A DNA stretch of 35,848 bases. Source: a bacterium. GTDB lineage: Bacteria > Planctomycetota > Planctomycetia > Isosphaerales > Isosphaeraceae. The DNA lies in NCBI GenBank assembly GCA_016125085.1, contig WGMM01000052.1:1-35848 (forward strand). The letters run 5' to 3'. This document shows, one piece after another, positions 1-8,257 of the stretch. The notes under the pieces were generated by a model. The model searched no databases. It saw only the letters and a program-made list of their open reading frames with translations, and was not told where the DNA came from. The position numbers and the translations under genes are program-made. Within the stretch, counting starts at the first letter, position 1. The number at the start of each line of letters is the position of its first letter.

Positions 1-1
1 C

Positions 2-127
2 AATCCGGCTCGCCCCGGACGCGTCGAGCCCCGAGTGTTGAAACGCCGCCCGAAGGAATTCCCGTTGATGAAGAGACCAAGACGAGACTTGAAGCAAGAC
101 ATTATGAACGGAACACTTGCGGCTTAA
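2..127 (+). CDS. IS4-type transposase, C-terminal fragment (cut by window edge)
   Basis: Frame 2 is open from the left edge to a TAA at 125-127 and encodes 41 residues. They include EPRVLKRRPKEFPLMKRPR, which resembles the conserved basic C-terminal tail (EPR-x-x-KRRPK-x-x-PL) of IS4-family DDE transposases. The catalytic DDE core would lie to the left, outside the window, so neither completeness nor activity can be judged. The right terminal inverted repeat of the element should fall between 127 and about 175, before the terminator of the neighbouring gene; I could not identify it without the left end. Frame 1 is also open to 168 but gives no recognisable protein. The assignment rests on the tail motif only. 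Confidence 0.68.
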   Translation, partial: NPARPGRVEPRVLKRRPKEFPLMKRPRRDLKQDIMNGTLAA

Positions 128-175
128 CTTCGTGGCATTCGACCCCGTCCCCTTTCTTCTTCCCGTAATGAAGAC

Positions 176-203
176 GAAAAACCCCGAGCCAAAAGGCCCG
201 GGG
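176..203 (-). terminator. Rho-independent terminator of the repeat-protein gene
   Basis: Read on the minus strand: a 9-bp GC-rich stem (CCCCGGGCC / GGCTCGGGG, one G-U pair) closes a TTTT loop and is followed by TTTTT. It lies 64 bases after the stop of the minus-strand repeat-protein gene. An almost identical hairpin ends the ABC permease gene at 30363-30389. Confidence 0.8.
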
Positions 204-266
204 CTTCGATCTTTCGAGGGACAGATCATCGCGTCCGGCCAGTCACGAGGACTGACCGGAACGAAT

Positions 267-2783
267 TCACTTCGGGGCGGCAGCCTTGGCGGCGTCTTCC
301 ACCTTGGCGGCGGCGTCCTTCACGGCAGCTTCAGCGGCCTTGGGGGCTTCTTCTACGGCCTTGGCGGCTTCAGCGGCGGGCTTGGGAGCTTCGCCGGCAG
401 GAGCGGGGGCCGGAGGAGTGGCGGCGGCAGGCTTTTCTTCCTTGGCCGGTTCCGGGGCAGGAGCAGGAGCTTCCTTGGCCGGTTCGGCGGCGGGAGTGGG
501 AGCAGGTGCGGCAGCCGGGGCAGCGGCTTGAGGAGCCGCGGCGGCACCCTGAGCCGAAGGAGCGGCCGACTGAGCCGAAGGCGAAACGCTGTAGGCAGGC
601 GTGTAGACCGGAGCGGCTTCGACCGCGGCCGGGGCCGTCGACACCGGCACCATGATGGTGCGGGTCACGGGAACCTGACGCGAAACGACGCGAGACTGGC
701 TCGTCATCACCGTCACCGGAACCTGCTCAGCCACCTGATAAGGCACCTGGCGGGTCTGGTTTTCGGTGACCTGACGCTGCTGCTGCGTCATCACGGTGAC
801 AGGAACCTGAACCGGAACCTGGCGCGTGGCCGTTTCGGTGACTTGACGCTGTTGCGTGGTCATGACCGTCACGGGCACCTGGATCGGAACCTGAACCTGA
901 TACTGCTCAGTCACGTTTTCGGTGACCTGACGCTGCTGCTGCTGGTAGGTGGTCACAGGGACCGTCACCGGCACGTTCACGGCAACCTGACGGGTTTGGT
1001 TTTCCGTCACTTGACGCTGTTGTTGCTGGTAGGTGGTCACGGGGACCGTCACGGCGACCTGAACCGGAACCTGCTGCGTCACGTTTTCGGTCACTTGACG
1101 CTGCTGTTGCTGGTAGGTCGTCACAGGAACCGTCACGGCGACCTGAACAGGAACCTGCTGCGTCACGTTTTCGGTCACTTGACGCTGCTGTTGCTGATAG
1201 GTCGTCACAGGAACCTGAACGGCGACCTGGACCGGAACCTGCTGCGTGACGTATTCGGTCACGTTGCGGACGCGGGCCACGGGCACCATCTGGGTTTGGT
1301 TTTCGACCACGTAGCGAACCACGCGGGTCGGCACGTATTCGGTGACCTGCTTGTTCACGTAGCTGGTCACGGGCACGTTGTCGTAGACCGTCTGAACGAC
1401 GGGCACTTGAACGTTCACGGCCACCGGCACGTTTTCCGTCACTTGCTGCGGCACCATCACGGTGCGCTGCTTGTTGACGACGCGGGTCTTCGTCTGGGCC
1501 TGGTACTGAACTTCAGGAACGACGCGTTGAACCGCACGCACCGTCGGGGCCGGGGCTGATTGCGGCGAAGGAGCCGCGCTCTGGCCAGAGGCTGTCACGG
1601 CGGCGGCCGGAGCCGGGTCGGTCACGTATTCGGTGATGGTCCGGTTGACCGTCACGGCGACGTTCTCGACGTAGTTCTCGTTTTCCTGATAGTTCTGCAG
1701 TTGCGGAACCTGAACCGTCCGCGTTTGCGGCTGGTACTGGGTCTGCTGCTGGGTGACGTAGCTCGTCACCTGGCGGGGCACTTGCTTGTAGGTCGTCACC
1801 GGCTCCTGAACCGTCTTCACGACAGGCTGGTTGACGATCTCTTCACGCGGCACCTGAACGGCCACGGTGCGGGCTTCGTTGACGGTTTCCGTCACCTGAC
1901 GCGTCACCGGAACCTGCTGGTTCTGCATCTGCGTCTGGTATTGGGTCTGATTGACCGTCACAGGCACGTTCTCGACGACCGTGCGAGTCACCGGAACGAC
2001 CTGGTTCTGCATCTGCGTGCGATACTGCGTCTGATTGACCGTGACAGGCACGTTCTCGACCACAGTACGCGTCACCGGGACGACCTGGTTCTGCATCTGC
2101 GTCTGGTACTGCGTCTGATTCACCGTCACAGGCACGTTCTCGACGACCGTGCGAGTCACCGGAACCGTTTCGGTCCGGTATTCGGTGCGGTATTGCGTCT
2201 GATTGACCGTCACAGGCACGTTCTCGACGACCGTGCGCGTGACAGGAACCGTACGCGACTGGGTTTGCGTCTGGTATTGGGTCTGCATCTGGGTCGTCGG
2301 CACTTGCTCGACGATCGTACGCGTCACGGGATAGCTCTCCGTGCGGTACTGGGTCTGCATCTGGACGACCGGCACGTTCTCGAGGATCGTCCGGACGAAC
2401 GGCACCGTCTCGGTGCGGTATTCGGTGCGGTAACGCGTCTGGTACTGAGTGGTCGGAACTTGCTCGACCACCGTCTCATTGACGGTCTGGTACTCGGTCA
2501 CCTGCTGAGCCACATACTGCACGGCACCCGCGGCGTAATTGCCGTAAGCAGGCGCGCAAGCGGCCGGAGCGGCATAACCGGCAGTGGCTGCATAGCCGCC
2601 AGCGGCCACGTAACCACCGCCCACACCGCAACCCGCGACAGCGGTCGCGCCACAGGCCGTAGCGGCACCGTGACCATGCCCATGCTTGAACAGGCCCGCG
2701 GCGTCAGCGGTGTTCGTGAGACCAGTGGTCAGGCCCATCGCCGCCACCGCCCAGAACATCTTCATTCGGAAACGACTTACCAT
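267..2783 (-). CDS. Secreted YTV-like repeat protein (probable cell-wall or surface protein)
   Basis: 838 residues. The N-terminus is a signal peptide (basic MVSRFRMK, hydrophobic FWAVAAMGLTTGL, likely cleavage near TADA-A at about residue 28). Next come a Gly/Ala/Tyr-rich stretch to about residue 90 and then some 600 residues of Val/Thr/Gln-rich repeats such as VPVTRTVVENVPVTVNQTQY and VPVTTYQQQQRQVTEN. Two blocks have an exact 28-residue period. The last 110 residues are a low-complexity Ala/Pro/Glu/Lys tail. There is almost no Cys in the repeats and no catalytic motif. The composition and alternating V-x-V-T pattern resemble the YTV-type wall proteins described in planctomycetes (Rhodopirellula); family membership is inference. 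AAGGA lies 10 bases before the ATG at 2783; a second ATG at 2765 is possible. A terminator follows at 176-203. Confidence 0.8.
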   Translation of the reverse strand: MVSRFRMKMFWAVAAMGLTTGLTNTADAAGLFKHGHGHGAATACGATAVAGCGVGGGYVAAGGYAATAGYAAPAACAPAYGNYAAGAVQYVAQQVTEYQTVNETVVEQVPTTQYQTRYRTEYRTETVPFVRTILENVPVVQMQTQYRTESYPVTRTIVEQVPTTQMQTQYQTQTQSRTVPVTRTVVENVPVTVNQTQYRTEYRTETVPVTRTVVENVPVTVNQTQYQTQMQNQVVPVTRTVVENVPVTVNQTQYRTQMQNQVVPVTRTVVENVPVTVNQTQYQTQMQNQQVPVTRQVTETVNEARTVAVQVPREEIVNQPVVKTVQEPVTTYKQVPRQVTSYVTQQQTQYQPQTRTVQVPQLQNYQENENYVENVAVTVNRTITEYVTDPAPAAAVTASGQSAAPSPQSAPAPTVRAVQRVVPEVQYQAQTKTRVVNKQRTVMVPQQVTENVPVAVNVQVPVVQTVYDNVPVTSYVNKQVTEYVPTRVVRYVVENQTQMVPVARVRNVTEYVTQQVPVQVAVQVPVTTYQQQQRQVTENVTQQVPVQVAVTVPVTTYQQQQRQVTENVTQQVPVQVAVTVPVTTYQQQQRQVTENQTRQVAVNVPVTVPVTTYQQQQRQVTENVTEQYQVQVPIQVPVTVMTTQQRQVTETATRQVPVQVPVTVMTQQQRQVTENQTRQVPYQVAEQVPVTVMTSQSRVVSRQVPVTRTIMVPVSTAPAAVEAAPVYTPAYSVSPSAQSAAPSAQGAAAAPQAAAPAAAPAPTPAAEPAKEAPAPAPEPAKEEKPAAATPPAPAPAGEAPKPAAEAAKAVEEAPKAAEAAVKDAAAKVEDAAKAAAPK
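922..1258 (-). repeat. Tandem 84-bp coding repeats, block 2
   Basis: The QVTEN...TTYQQQQR module recurs with identical phase at 922, 1006, 1090 and 1174, exactly 84 bases (28 codons) apart. Copies differ by few bases, which suggests recent duplication or homogenisation. Confidence 0.85.
1963..2298 (-). repeat. Tandem 84-bp coding repeats, block 1
   Basis: The segment encoding TVVENVPVTVNQTQY recurs at 1963, 2047, 2131 and 2215, exactly 84 bases apart. The period equals that of block 2 although the sequence differs, so both blocks may derive from one ancestral 28-residue unit. Confidence 0.85.
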
Positions 2784-2895
2784 TGACTGAGATTCCTTGA
2801 TGCATCGAAATCACTGGAACGGAAGCACTGCCCAAAGTGCGACGGAAGCCCAACCTAAAGCCCCCATTGCCTCCAACCTCACCGGCAGTCCGCAG

Positions 2896-2924
2896 AGTGT
2901 AGCTTGGGCAATTTGGGCATTCAA
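2896..2924 (-). promoter_or_regulatory. Candidate sigma-70-type promoter of the repeat-protein gene
   Basis: On the minus strand TTGAAT (2919-2924) and TACACT (2896-2901) are separated by exactly 17 bases, each matching consensus at 4 of 6 positions. It would leave a leader of about 105 bases. Prediction by eye only. Confidence 0.35.
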
Positions 2925-3012
2925 GCGATTTCGAGGAATTTAGCGAGAATTTGATATTTTCGTAAAATCAGGCAAATTCGAGAAATCCGTAAAAAGGAGT
3001 AAGAAGTACGAA

Positions 3013-3079
3013 ATCGACCGCGCCTCCTTTTCCGGGGTCTTCGCCGAACGGCTTTACCCCAATGGGACACGCGGTCGAT
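3013..3079. repeat. Short inverted repeat between the repeat-protein and EttA genes
   Basis: ATCGACCGCG at 3013-3022 is exactly complementary to CGCGGTCGAT at 3070-3079, with a 47-base loop. It sits downstream of the EttA-like gene on the minus strand and could help terminate it, but has no clear T-run. The rest of 2784-3117 is AT-rich non-coding DNA apart from the promoter candidate. Confidence 0.4.
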
Positions 3080-3117
3080 CTCAACTTACGAAACTCGCGG
3101 CAGGTTTACCCCAACTC

Positions 3118-4791
3118 TCAACGAGTCAGAGACTTGTACTGGATTCGGTGCGGCTGGTCGGCTTCCAGGCCGAGCCGGGCCTTGCGCTGTTCTTCATAAA
3201 CCTGGTAGTTTCCTTCGCACCAGAAGACCTGGCTGTCACCCTCGAAGGCCAGGATGTGCGTTGCGATCCGGTCCAGGAACCAGCGGTCGTGGCTGATCAC
3301 CACCGCGCAACCGCCGAAATCCACCAGGGCGTCTTCCAGGGCCCGCAGCGTGTCGACGTCCAGGTCGTTCGTCGGTTCGTCGAGCAGCAGCAGGTTTCCG
3401 CCCGACTTGAGCAACTTGGCCAGGTGCACGCGATTACGTTCGCCGCCCGAGAGGTTGCCGACCAGCTTCTCCTGATCAGGCCCCTTGAAGTTGAAGTTCG
3501 CCACATAAGCCCGCGAAGGCACCTTGCGCTTGCCGAGCTGCACGTTGTCCAGCCCGCCCGTGATCTCCTGAAACACCGTATTGTCGGCCTTCAGGGCATC
3601 GCGGTTCTGGTCCACGTACGAAACCTGAACCGTCGTCCCGACCCGCAGATCGCCGGCATCGGGCTTCTCCTGCCCCACGATCATCCGGAACAGCGTCGTC
3701 TTGCCGGCGCCGTTGGGGCCGACCACGCCCACGATGCCCCCCGGCGGCAGCCGGAAGTTCATGTTCTCGAACAGGATCCGGTCGCCGAAGGCTTTCGACA
3801 CGCCCTGGGCTTCCACTACCAGATCGCCCAGGTGCTGACCCGGCGGAATGTACAACGTCAGGGCTTCGTCCCGCTTGTCGCTTTCCTGTGACGCCAGCTG
3901 TTCGTAGCGCTTCATCCGGGCCTGGTTCTTGGCCTGGCGGGCCCGGGGCGACATCCGCACCCACTCAAGTTCCCGTTCCAGAGTCTTGCGCCGGGCATCG
4001 GCGGCACGTTCTTCCTTTTCCAGCCGGGCCTTTTTCTGCTCCAGCCAGCTCGTATAGTTGCCTTCGAACGGGTGCCCCTGGCCCCGGTCGAGTTCCAGAA
4101 TCCACTGGGCCACGTTGTCCAGGAAGTAGCGGTCGTGCGTCACGGCCACCACCGTGCCGGGGAATTCGGCCAAGTGCCGCTCCAGCCAGGCCACGCTTTC
4201 GGCGTCCAGGTGGTTCGTGGGCTCGTCCAGCAGCAGAATGTCAGGCCGTTCCAGCAGCGTCTTGCACAGGGCCACGCGCCGGCGCTCGCCACCGGAAAGC
4301 TTCGTCACGTCGGCATCGCCGGGCGGCAGACGCATCGCGTCCATGGCGATCTCCAGCGTCCGGTCCAGTTCCCAGGCGTTCGCCGCGTCGATGCCGTCCT
4401 GAACCTTCGCCTGCTCATCGAGCAGCTTTTCCATCTCGTCGCCGTCGATCGGCTCGCACAGCCGGGCGTTGATCTCGTCGAACCGCTTGAGCAAGGCCCG
4501 GGTTTTGGCCACGGCCAGCTCGACGTTCCCGCGCACGTCCAGCGTCTGGTCCAGCGTCGGCTCCTGCGGCACGAAGCCGATCGATACGCCGTTGGCCGGG
4601 CGTGCGGTGCCGATGATGTCCTTGTCGACCCCGGCCATGATCTTCAGCAGTGTCGACTTGCCCGACCCATTGACCCCAAGCACCCCGATCTTGGCCCCGG
4701 GATAGAACGAGAGCCAGATGTTCTTGAGGATCTCCTTCTTGTTGACGACCTTGCTGAGCTGCTCGATCTGAAAAATGTACTGTGGAGGCAT
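3118..4791 (-). CDS. ettA: Energy-dependent translational throttle protein EttA (ABC-F ATPase)
   Basis: 557 residues, near the 555 of E. coli EttA. ABC-F proteins carry two ABC ATPase domains in one chain, lack membrane segments and act on the ribosome; EttA binds the E site and gates the first elongation steps according to ATP/ADP. Domain 1 has Walker A GVNGSGKST (residues 39-47), signature LSGGERRRVALCK and Walker B ILLLDEPTNHLD. Domain 2 has GPNGAGKTT, LSGGERNRVHLAK and LLLLDEPTNDLD. Between them lies a charged linker (about 245-320, rich in KARLEKEERAADARRK), and an arm-like insertion follows Walker A of domain 1 as in EttA. The N-terminus MPPQYIFQIEQLSKVV also fits this subgroup. Monocistronic, with the membrane-protein gene 230 bases upstream. 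Confidence 0.93.
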   Translation of the reverse strand: MPPQYIFQIEQLSKVVNKKEILKNIWLSFYPGAKIGVLGVNGSGKSTLLKIMAGVDKDIIGTARPANGVSIGFVPQEPTLDQTLDVRGNVELAVAKTRALLKRFDEINARLCEPIDGDEMEKLLDEQAKVQDGIDAANAWELDRTLEIAMDAMRLPPGDADVTKLSGGERRRVALCKTLLERPDILLLDEPTNHLDAESVAWLERHLAEFPGTVVAVTHDRYFLDNVAQWILELDRGQGHPFEGNYTSWLEQKKARLEKEERAADARRKTLERELEWVRMSPRARQAKNQARMKRYEQLASQESDKRDEALTLYIPPGQHLGDLVVEAQGVSKAFGDRILFENMNFRLPPGGIVGVVGPNGAGKTTLFRMIVGQEKPDAGDLRVGTTVQVSYVDQNRDALKADNTVFQEITGGLDNVQLGKRKVPSRAYVANFNFKGPDQEKLVGNLSGGERNRVHLAKLLKSGGNLLLLDEPTNDLDVDTLRALEDALVDFGGCAVVISHDRWFLDRIATHILAFEGDSQVFWCEGNYQVYEEQRKARLGLEADQPHRIQYKSLTR

Positions 4792-4941
4792 TGTGTCTCG
4801 TGGAAAATGCGGCCAGCCCAGCTGGCTCCAGAAGTGGACGAACGCCCCGCGGCGTCCTCTCGGATGATTATCGTCGGCCGGTCACACCCAGCACTGCCAG
4901 ACGCACATCGATCCGTTCGCGATGTAGCGATTCTCGGAATC

Positions 4942-4947
4942 ATTATA
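4942..4947 (-). promoter_or_regulatory. Candidate -10 element upstream of ettA
   Basis: The minus strand shows a perfect TATAAT about 150 bases before the ettA start, within otherwise GC-rich DNA. The -35 region 17 bases away (TGCCCA) is poor, so this is a weak prediction. Confidence 0.3.
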
Positions 4948-5022
4948 CGGCTGGCACACCTGTTTGGGCAGTCATGCCGTTCGACGCGGCATTGCCATCT
5001 CTTCACCTCTCTTCTTTCAGTA

Positions 5023-5604
5023 TCATGTCGTCGATTCCATCGAACTCGGTTCGACCTCCAGACGTCCGCACGGCAGCCACCAGCACAGCACGCATTTCGC
5101 AGGATAGATGAAGGCCATCCATCCGAATCCCGCTGGCACGCCACGCTGCGTTGCGACGATGCCCGTCATGCCTGCCGCCAGCATCGCCAGCGGTCCGCGA
5201 TATCTGCCCGGCATCCTGTGCAAAACAAGAGCCGAAATGACGCACCCGCCATGCAAACCAAATGCGAACCGAAAGTCATGAAGCGCCGGAAACGCCAGAG
5301 GCACGATCCATGGATGCACATGCGTCGCACACCAGAATGCCGACAGGCCTCGGCTACGACGCCAGATGAACCGCTCGGCCCAGCTCCGCACCTCTGGTGT
5401 GATCAAACCGATCGCCCCCATCATCAAGTCCCAGGCCAGCAAAAAGACCAGCACTTTCTGCCAGGTCACCCATTCCTGCGGATGGTTCGTCAGAACCACG
5501 GCCACGCCGAATGCGATCGCCAATGACTGCCGGAAGATCGCACGCCCCAGCCTGCCATTGTCCCAAAACCTCGCGGTTTTTTTCGCTTCGCTTTCGATCG
5601 TCAT
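5023..5604 (-). CDS. Small integral membrane protein of unknown function
   Basis: 193 residues from the chosen ATG. GAGGAG lies 9 bases before this ATG, whereas the in-frame ATG 24 bases upstream contains that same GAGGAG in its coding region, so 5604 is preferred. Hydrophobic segments are visible around ALAIAFGVAVVLT, VLVFLLAWDLMMGAIGLI, WIVPLAFPALHDF, LHGGCVISALVLH, GPLAMLAAGMTGIVA and WMAFIYPAKCVLCWWLP, suggesting five or six membrane helices. The N-terminal 25 residues are polar and probably cytoplasmic. I recognise no family. It is divergent from the zinc-ribbon gene and faces away from it; nothing in the context points to a function. Confidence 0.65.
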   Translation of the reverse strand: MTIESEAKKTARFWDNGRLGRAIFRQSLAIAFGVAVVLTNHPQEWVTWQKVLVFLLAWDLMMGAIGLITPEVRSWAERFIWRRSRGLSAFWCATHVHPWIVPLAFPALHDFRFAFGLHGGCVISALVLHRMPGRYRGPLAMLAAGMTGIVATQRGVPAGFGWMAFIYPAKCVLCWWLPCGRLEVEPSSMESTT

Positions 5605-6040
5605 GCCTGATTGCTCCTCGTATCGCATTACCGGACCGAAACGACCCGAAACTCCGCCCCCGACGATGAGATTACCCCAACCTCACGCGTCACGAAACCG
5701 AGACCCGGAAATCCGCCGCCCGTTTCCAACCAGGTTCGTTCGTGATCGACAGCCCCGAAACGAAGAACCGACACGACCACGCGACCGATCGAACTCGGAA
5801 TACCCTCTGCGTAACCCTCTGGCCTTGAAATATGCATTGATCGAGGCACTCGATGATTCCCCCCCCCCGAAAATTGCCGCTGACATGATGCGAAGCCTTG
5901 TTTTCCGGCCGGTCGAAGCAACCGAAACATCTTCGCACGTCGACCTTGCTTTCCTCCCCATTTCGGTGAATAATCGATTTTCTTCTTTCGAACCATCGCC
6001 TTTGCGGATTCCGAAATCTCTCTGCGGGACGGTCCGAGCC
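5605..6040. other. Divergent intergenic region with a C10 homopolymer
   Basis: 436 bases between two divergent genes. A run of ten C lies at 5859-5868. Reading frames run through this region on both strands, but they lack start signals and family resemblance. A promoter candidate for the rightward gene is listed separately. Confidence 0.5.
5946..5974 (+). promoter_or_regulatory. Candidate promoter of the zinc-ribbon gene
   Basis: TTGCTT (5946-5951), a 17-base spacer, and AATAAT (5969-5974; 5 of 6 matches to consensus). It lies about 65 bases before the ATG at 6041. Prediction by eye. Confidence 0.35.
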
Positions 6041-7003
6041 ATGATCCAGACCTTTTGCCCCCATTGCAGCAAGGAATTCCGCCTGTCGCCCGACCTCGCG
6101 GGCCGCAAGATCCGGTGCACAGGCTGCTCGGAAAAGTTCCGCCTGCCCGGGCAAATGCAGTCCGGGGCATCTTCCGCCTCCGCCCCGGCCCCCAAAGATC
6201 GGCCGATCGAAACCCGCTGCCCCCGCTGCCTGGCCGATTACACCCTGAAGCCGAAATACGCCGGCGAAACGGTCCGCTGCAAAACCTGCCGAAGCCCGTT
6301 CGTCGTCCCGAATCCGAACGCCCCCGAGCCCGAGCCGGATCTCGACGACCTGGTCGACGTCACGCCCGTCCTCTCGGCCGCGAAAATCGCCCCGGCAAGG
6401 CCGAGCCCGAGACCCGCCCCGCCGCGCAAGCCCGAGCCGGATGTCGTCGAACTGACCGAAGACGACATGGTCGACGATTCCTCCACCGGCTACGACCTGT
6501 TCGGCGACGCCGACGACATGCGCGCAGCCGCCCGCAAAGGTGCCAACCGCTCCGCCCCCGCACCCCTGCCCCGCATGGCTTACGAGCCTGAGGAACCGAC
6601 CTTCACCCCGCCGAAAATCCGCAAGACGAGCCGAAAATCGGGATCGGGCTTCGGCGATAACCTCAAGGCGATCGGCAGCGGAATTTTGTCCATCGTCGTC
6701 TGCTGCTCGCTCGCCTATCTGAAATACGAACGTCGCAGGATGCGGAACGAACGTATTCGAAACACCGCTTCGGCCCTTTTCTCGCCTGAAACCAAAACCG
6801 CGTCGGTCACGCCCAGGCCTGAGCCTCGGACATCCACCGCTCCCTTGATCAACCCGGAACGAGTTCGTAACGTCGGCAAGGAACTCGCACGCGAACAGCA
6901 GGAACGTCTCCGTCAGGAACGACAGTCCCGCCCGTCCTTCCCCCGCAGTTCCGGCTTCAGGCCCGGCGGCCCACCCGGCTTCGGCCCCGGCTTCCCGAAC
7001 TGA
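6041..7003 (+). CDS. MJ0042-type double zinc-ribbon membrane protein
   Basis: 320 residues from the ATG at 6041; the open frame extends 5' to 5366, but the protein begins naturally at MIQTFCPHC, right at the first zinc ribbon. Two Cys4 ribbons are visible: CPHC...CTGC (residues 6-30) and CPRC...CKTC (about 59-87), each followed by a basic or proline-rich stretch. An acidic Pro-rich linker follows (about 95-150), then a basic segment and one membrane helix around ILSIVVCCSLAYL (about 214-227). The C-terminus is Arg/Gln-rich and ends in a Gly/Pro/Phe tail. Many planctomycete proteins start with such ribbons; they may bind nucleic acid or protein, which is unproven. The ribbon end should be cytoplasmic. 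No partner gene is obvious. Confidence 0.8.
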   Translation: MIQTFCPHCSKEFRLSPDLAGRKIRCTGCSEKFRLPGQMQSGASSASAPAPKDRPIETRCPRCLADYTLKPKYAGETVRCKTCRSPFVVPNPNAPEPEPDLDDLVDVTPVLSAAKIAPARPSPRPAPPRKPEPDVVELTEDDMVDDSSTGYDLFGDADDMRAAARKGANRSAPAPLPRMAYEPEEPTFTPPKIRKTSRKSGSGFGDNLKAIGSGILSIVVCCSLAYLKYERRRMRNERIRNTASALFSPETKTASVTPRPEPRTSTAPLINPERVRNVGKELAREQQERLRQERQSRPSFPRSSGFRPGGPPGFGPGFPN

Positions 7004-7351
7004 CGGACCGGTGAATCTCAACCGGATCTCGCCTGGTCCGAATCCAGCGTATTCGCCTGTCCAGACAGATAACGATTCGCTCGACCGCCAATCCTTCCAC
7101 GCACGTTCGGCAACACTTGCGACTGCAGAATGCACCCCTCCTTGCAAAGGAGGGGTGGCCGCAGGCCGGGGTGGTCGCTTCGCATGTGAGATTCGACATC
7201 GCGCCAAGCCACCTTTCCATCTCACGACATTTGACATACCTTGGCTTTCGTGCCGAACGGTCGAATAATCATTTCGTTTCGCTTGCATTTCTTCGATTCC
7301 CGCACATTGAAATCAGAAATCACCGTCGAATCCCCGTAACCCGCAACAGTC
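7004..7351. other. Intergenic region with a short dispersed-type hairpin
   Basis: 348 bases between convergent genes. The only structure seen is the hairpin at 7134-7156 and its GC-rich trailer. No convincing gene or terminator with a T-run. Confidence 0.5.
7134..7180. repeat. Hairpin repeat element
   Basis: ACCCCTCCTT (7134-7143) and AAGGAGGGGT (7147-7156) form a perfect 10-bp stem with a 3-base loop, followed by GGCCGCAGGCCGGGGTGGTC. The shape and low coding value suggest a dispersed REP-like element rather than a terminator. Confidence 0.55.
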
Positions 7352-8167
7352 TCAGACCTCCCGCAATCGCATTTCCCAATTCCAGCCGTTCACTTGCCCG
7401 GCCAGCTCCATCCGCACCGCTTTCGAAGGCATCGGCCGGTCCAGGATCGGCGGGCGTTCGTCATAAGTCCGGCCGTCGAGCATCCGGCCCGTGCGCGACT
7501 TCCGCACGCCGCCCCATTGCTTGAAGAAGAACGGCACGCCGGCCTCGCGGCACCGGTCCCGCAGCCGCAGCACCCAGGCTTCTTCCATCTTCCGGGCCCC
7601 CGGGCCGCTTTCGCCGCCCGCGATCACCCAGTGAATGCCCGCCAGATCCACATCACCCAGGTCTTCCAGCAACGGCTCGACCGACAGGAACCGCACCCGG
7701 GCCGGCGAATCACGCAGGGCATCGATACGCGGCAGCCCGTATTTCCGGTCCTCGACACTCACGCCCCACCAGATATGGCCAACCTCGGCCGCGAACCGCA
7801 GCGGGCCGTTGAGAGCCTGCCGCAGCGTGTCGGCCCGCTTGGTGAGCACCTGATACGTGTGCCAGTCGGCCATGTGCATGACCCTTGCGACCGCTTCGAC
7901 ATAACCGGCCGGCACGTCCTTATGAAACAGGTCGCTCATGGAGTTGACGAAGACCATCTTCGGCTTCGTCCACACGAACGGCTCAGCCAGCTTGCCGGGC
8001 ACGAGCTTCAGGTCGAAGCCCTGCTCGTAAGGATGCCCCGCCACGCCCCGAAACCGCTCGGCGAATGTCTCGGCATAGCAATGCGCACACCCGGGGCTGA
8101 TCTTGGTGCAGCCGCGCACGGGATTCCACGTCGCATCGGTCCACTCGATGGAAGAATTCTCGCTCAT
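7352..8167 (-). CDS. DUF5131 family (phage Gp37/Gp68-like) three-Cys-motif protein
   Basis: 271 residues from the ATG at 8167, with GGAG 7 bases upstream; an upstream in-frame start at 8203 is less likely because conserved sequence begins only with SSIEWTDATWNPVRGC. That N-terminus with the cysteine cluster GC-x6-C-x2-C (residues 17-27, reading GCTKISPGCAHCYAE) is the hallmark of the DUF5131/Gp37-Gp68 family. The cluster recalls a metal or iron-sulfur site, but the reaction is not known to me. Other family features are MSDLFHKDVP, TKRADTL, WWGVSVED, RFLSVEPLLEDLG, WVIAGGESGPGARKM and FFKQWGG, all in the expected order, so the protein looks complete. Family members are often next to a TcmP partner gene; none is present here. 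Its neighbour upstream is the degraded toxin-antitoxin locus. Confidence 0.88.
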   Translation of the reverse strand: MSENSSIEWTDATWNPVRGCTKISPGCAHCYAETFAERFRGVAGHPYEQGFDLKLVPGKLAEPFVWTKPKMVFVNSMSDLFHKDVPAGYVEAVARVMHMADWHTYQVLTKRADTLRQALNGPLRFAAEVGHIWWGVSVEDRKYGLPRIDALRDSPARVRFLSVEPLLEDLGDVDLAGIHWVIAGGESGPGARKMEEAWVLRLRDRCREAGVPFFFKQWGGVRKSRTGRMLDGRTYDERPPILDRPMPSKAVRMELAGQVNGWNWEMRLREV

Positions 8168-8257
8168 GGCTGGCTCCGAGATATGACGGGCCAAACGTAC
8201 CAACGGATAACGATCGTTCCAGAAGTATTTTGCCGTTGTTTTTTCATGCTTCTTATT

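Noticed and set aside
117..1559. 480-residue frame opposite the repeat protein
   Set aside because: Its Arg/His/Gly/Leu-rich repeats mirror the repeats on the other strand; no start signal or family.
5690..7288. 532-residue minus-strand frame
   Set aside because: Antisense to the zinc-ribbon gene and spans intergenic DNA; composition is that of a shadow frame.
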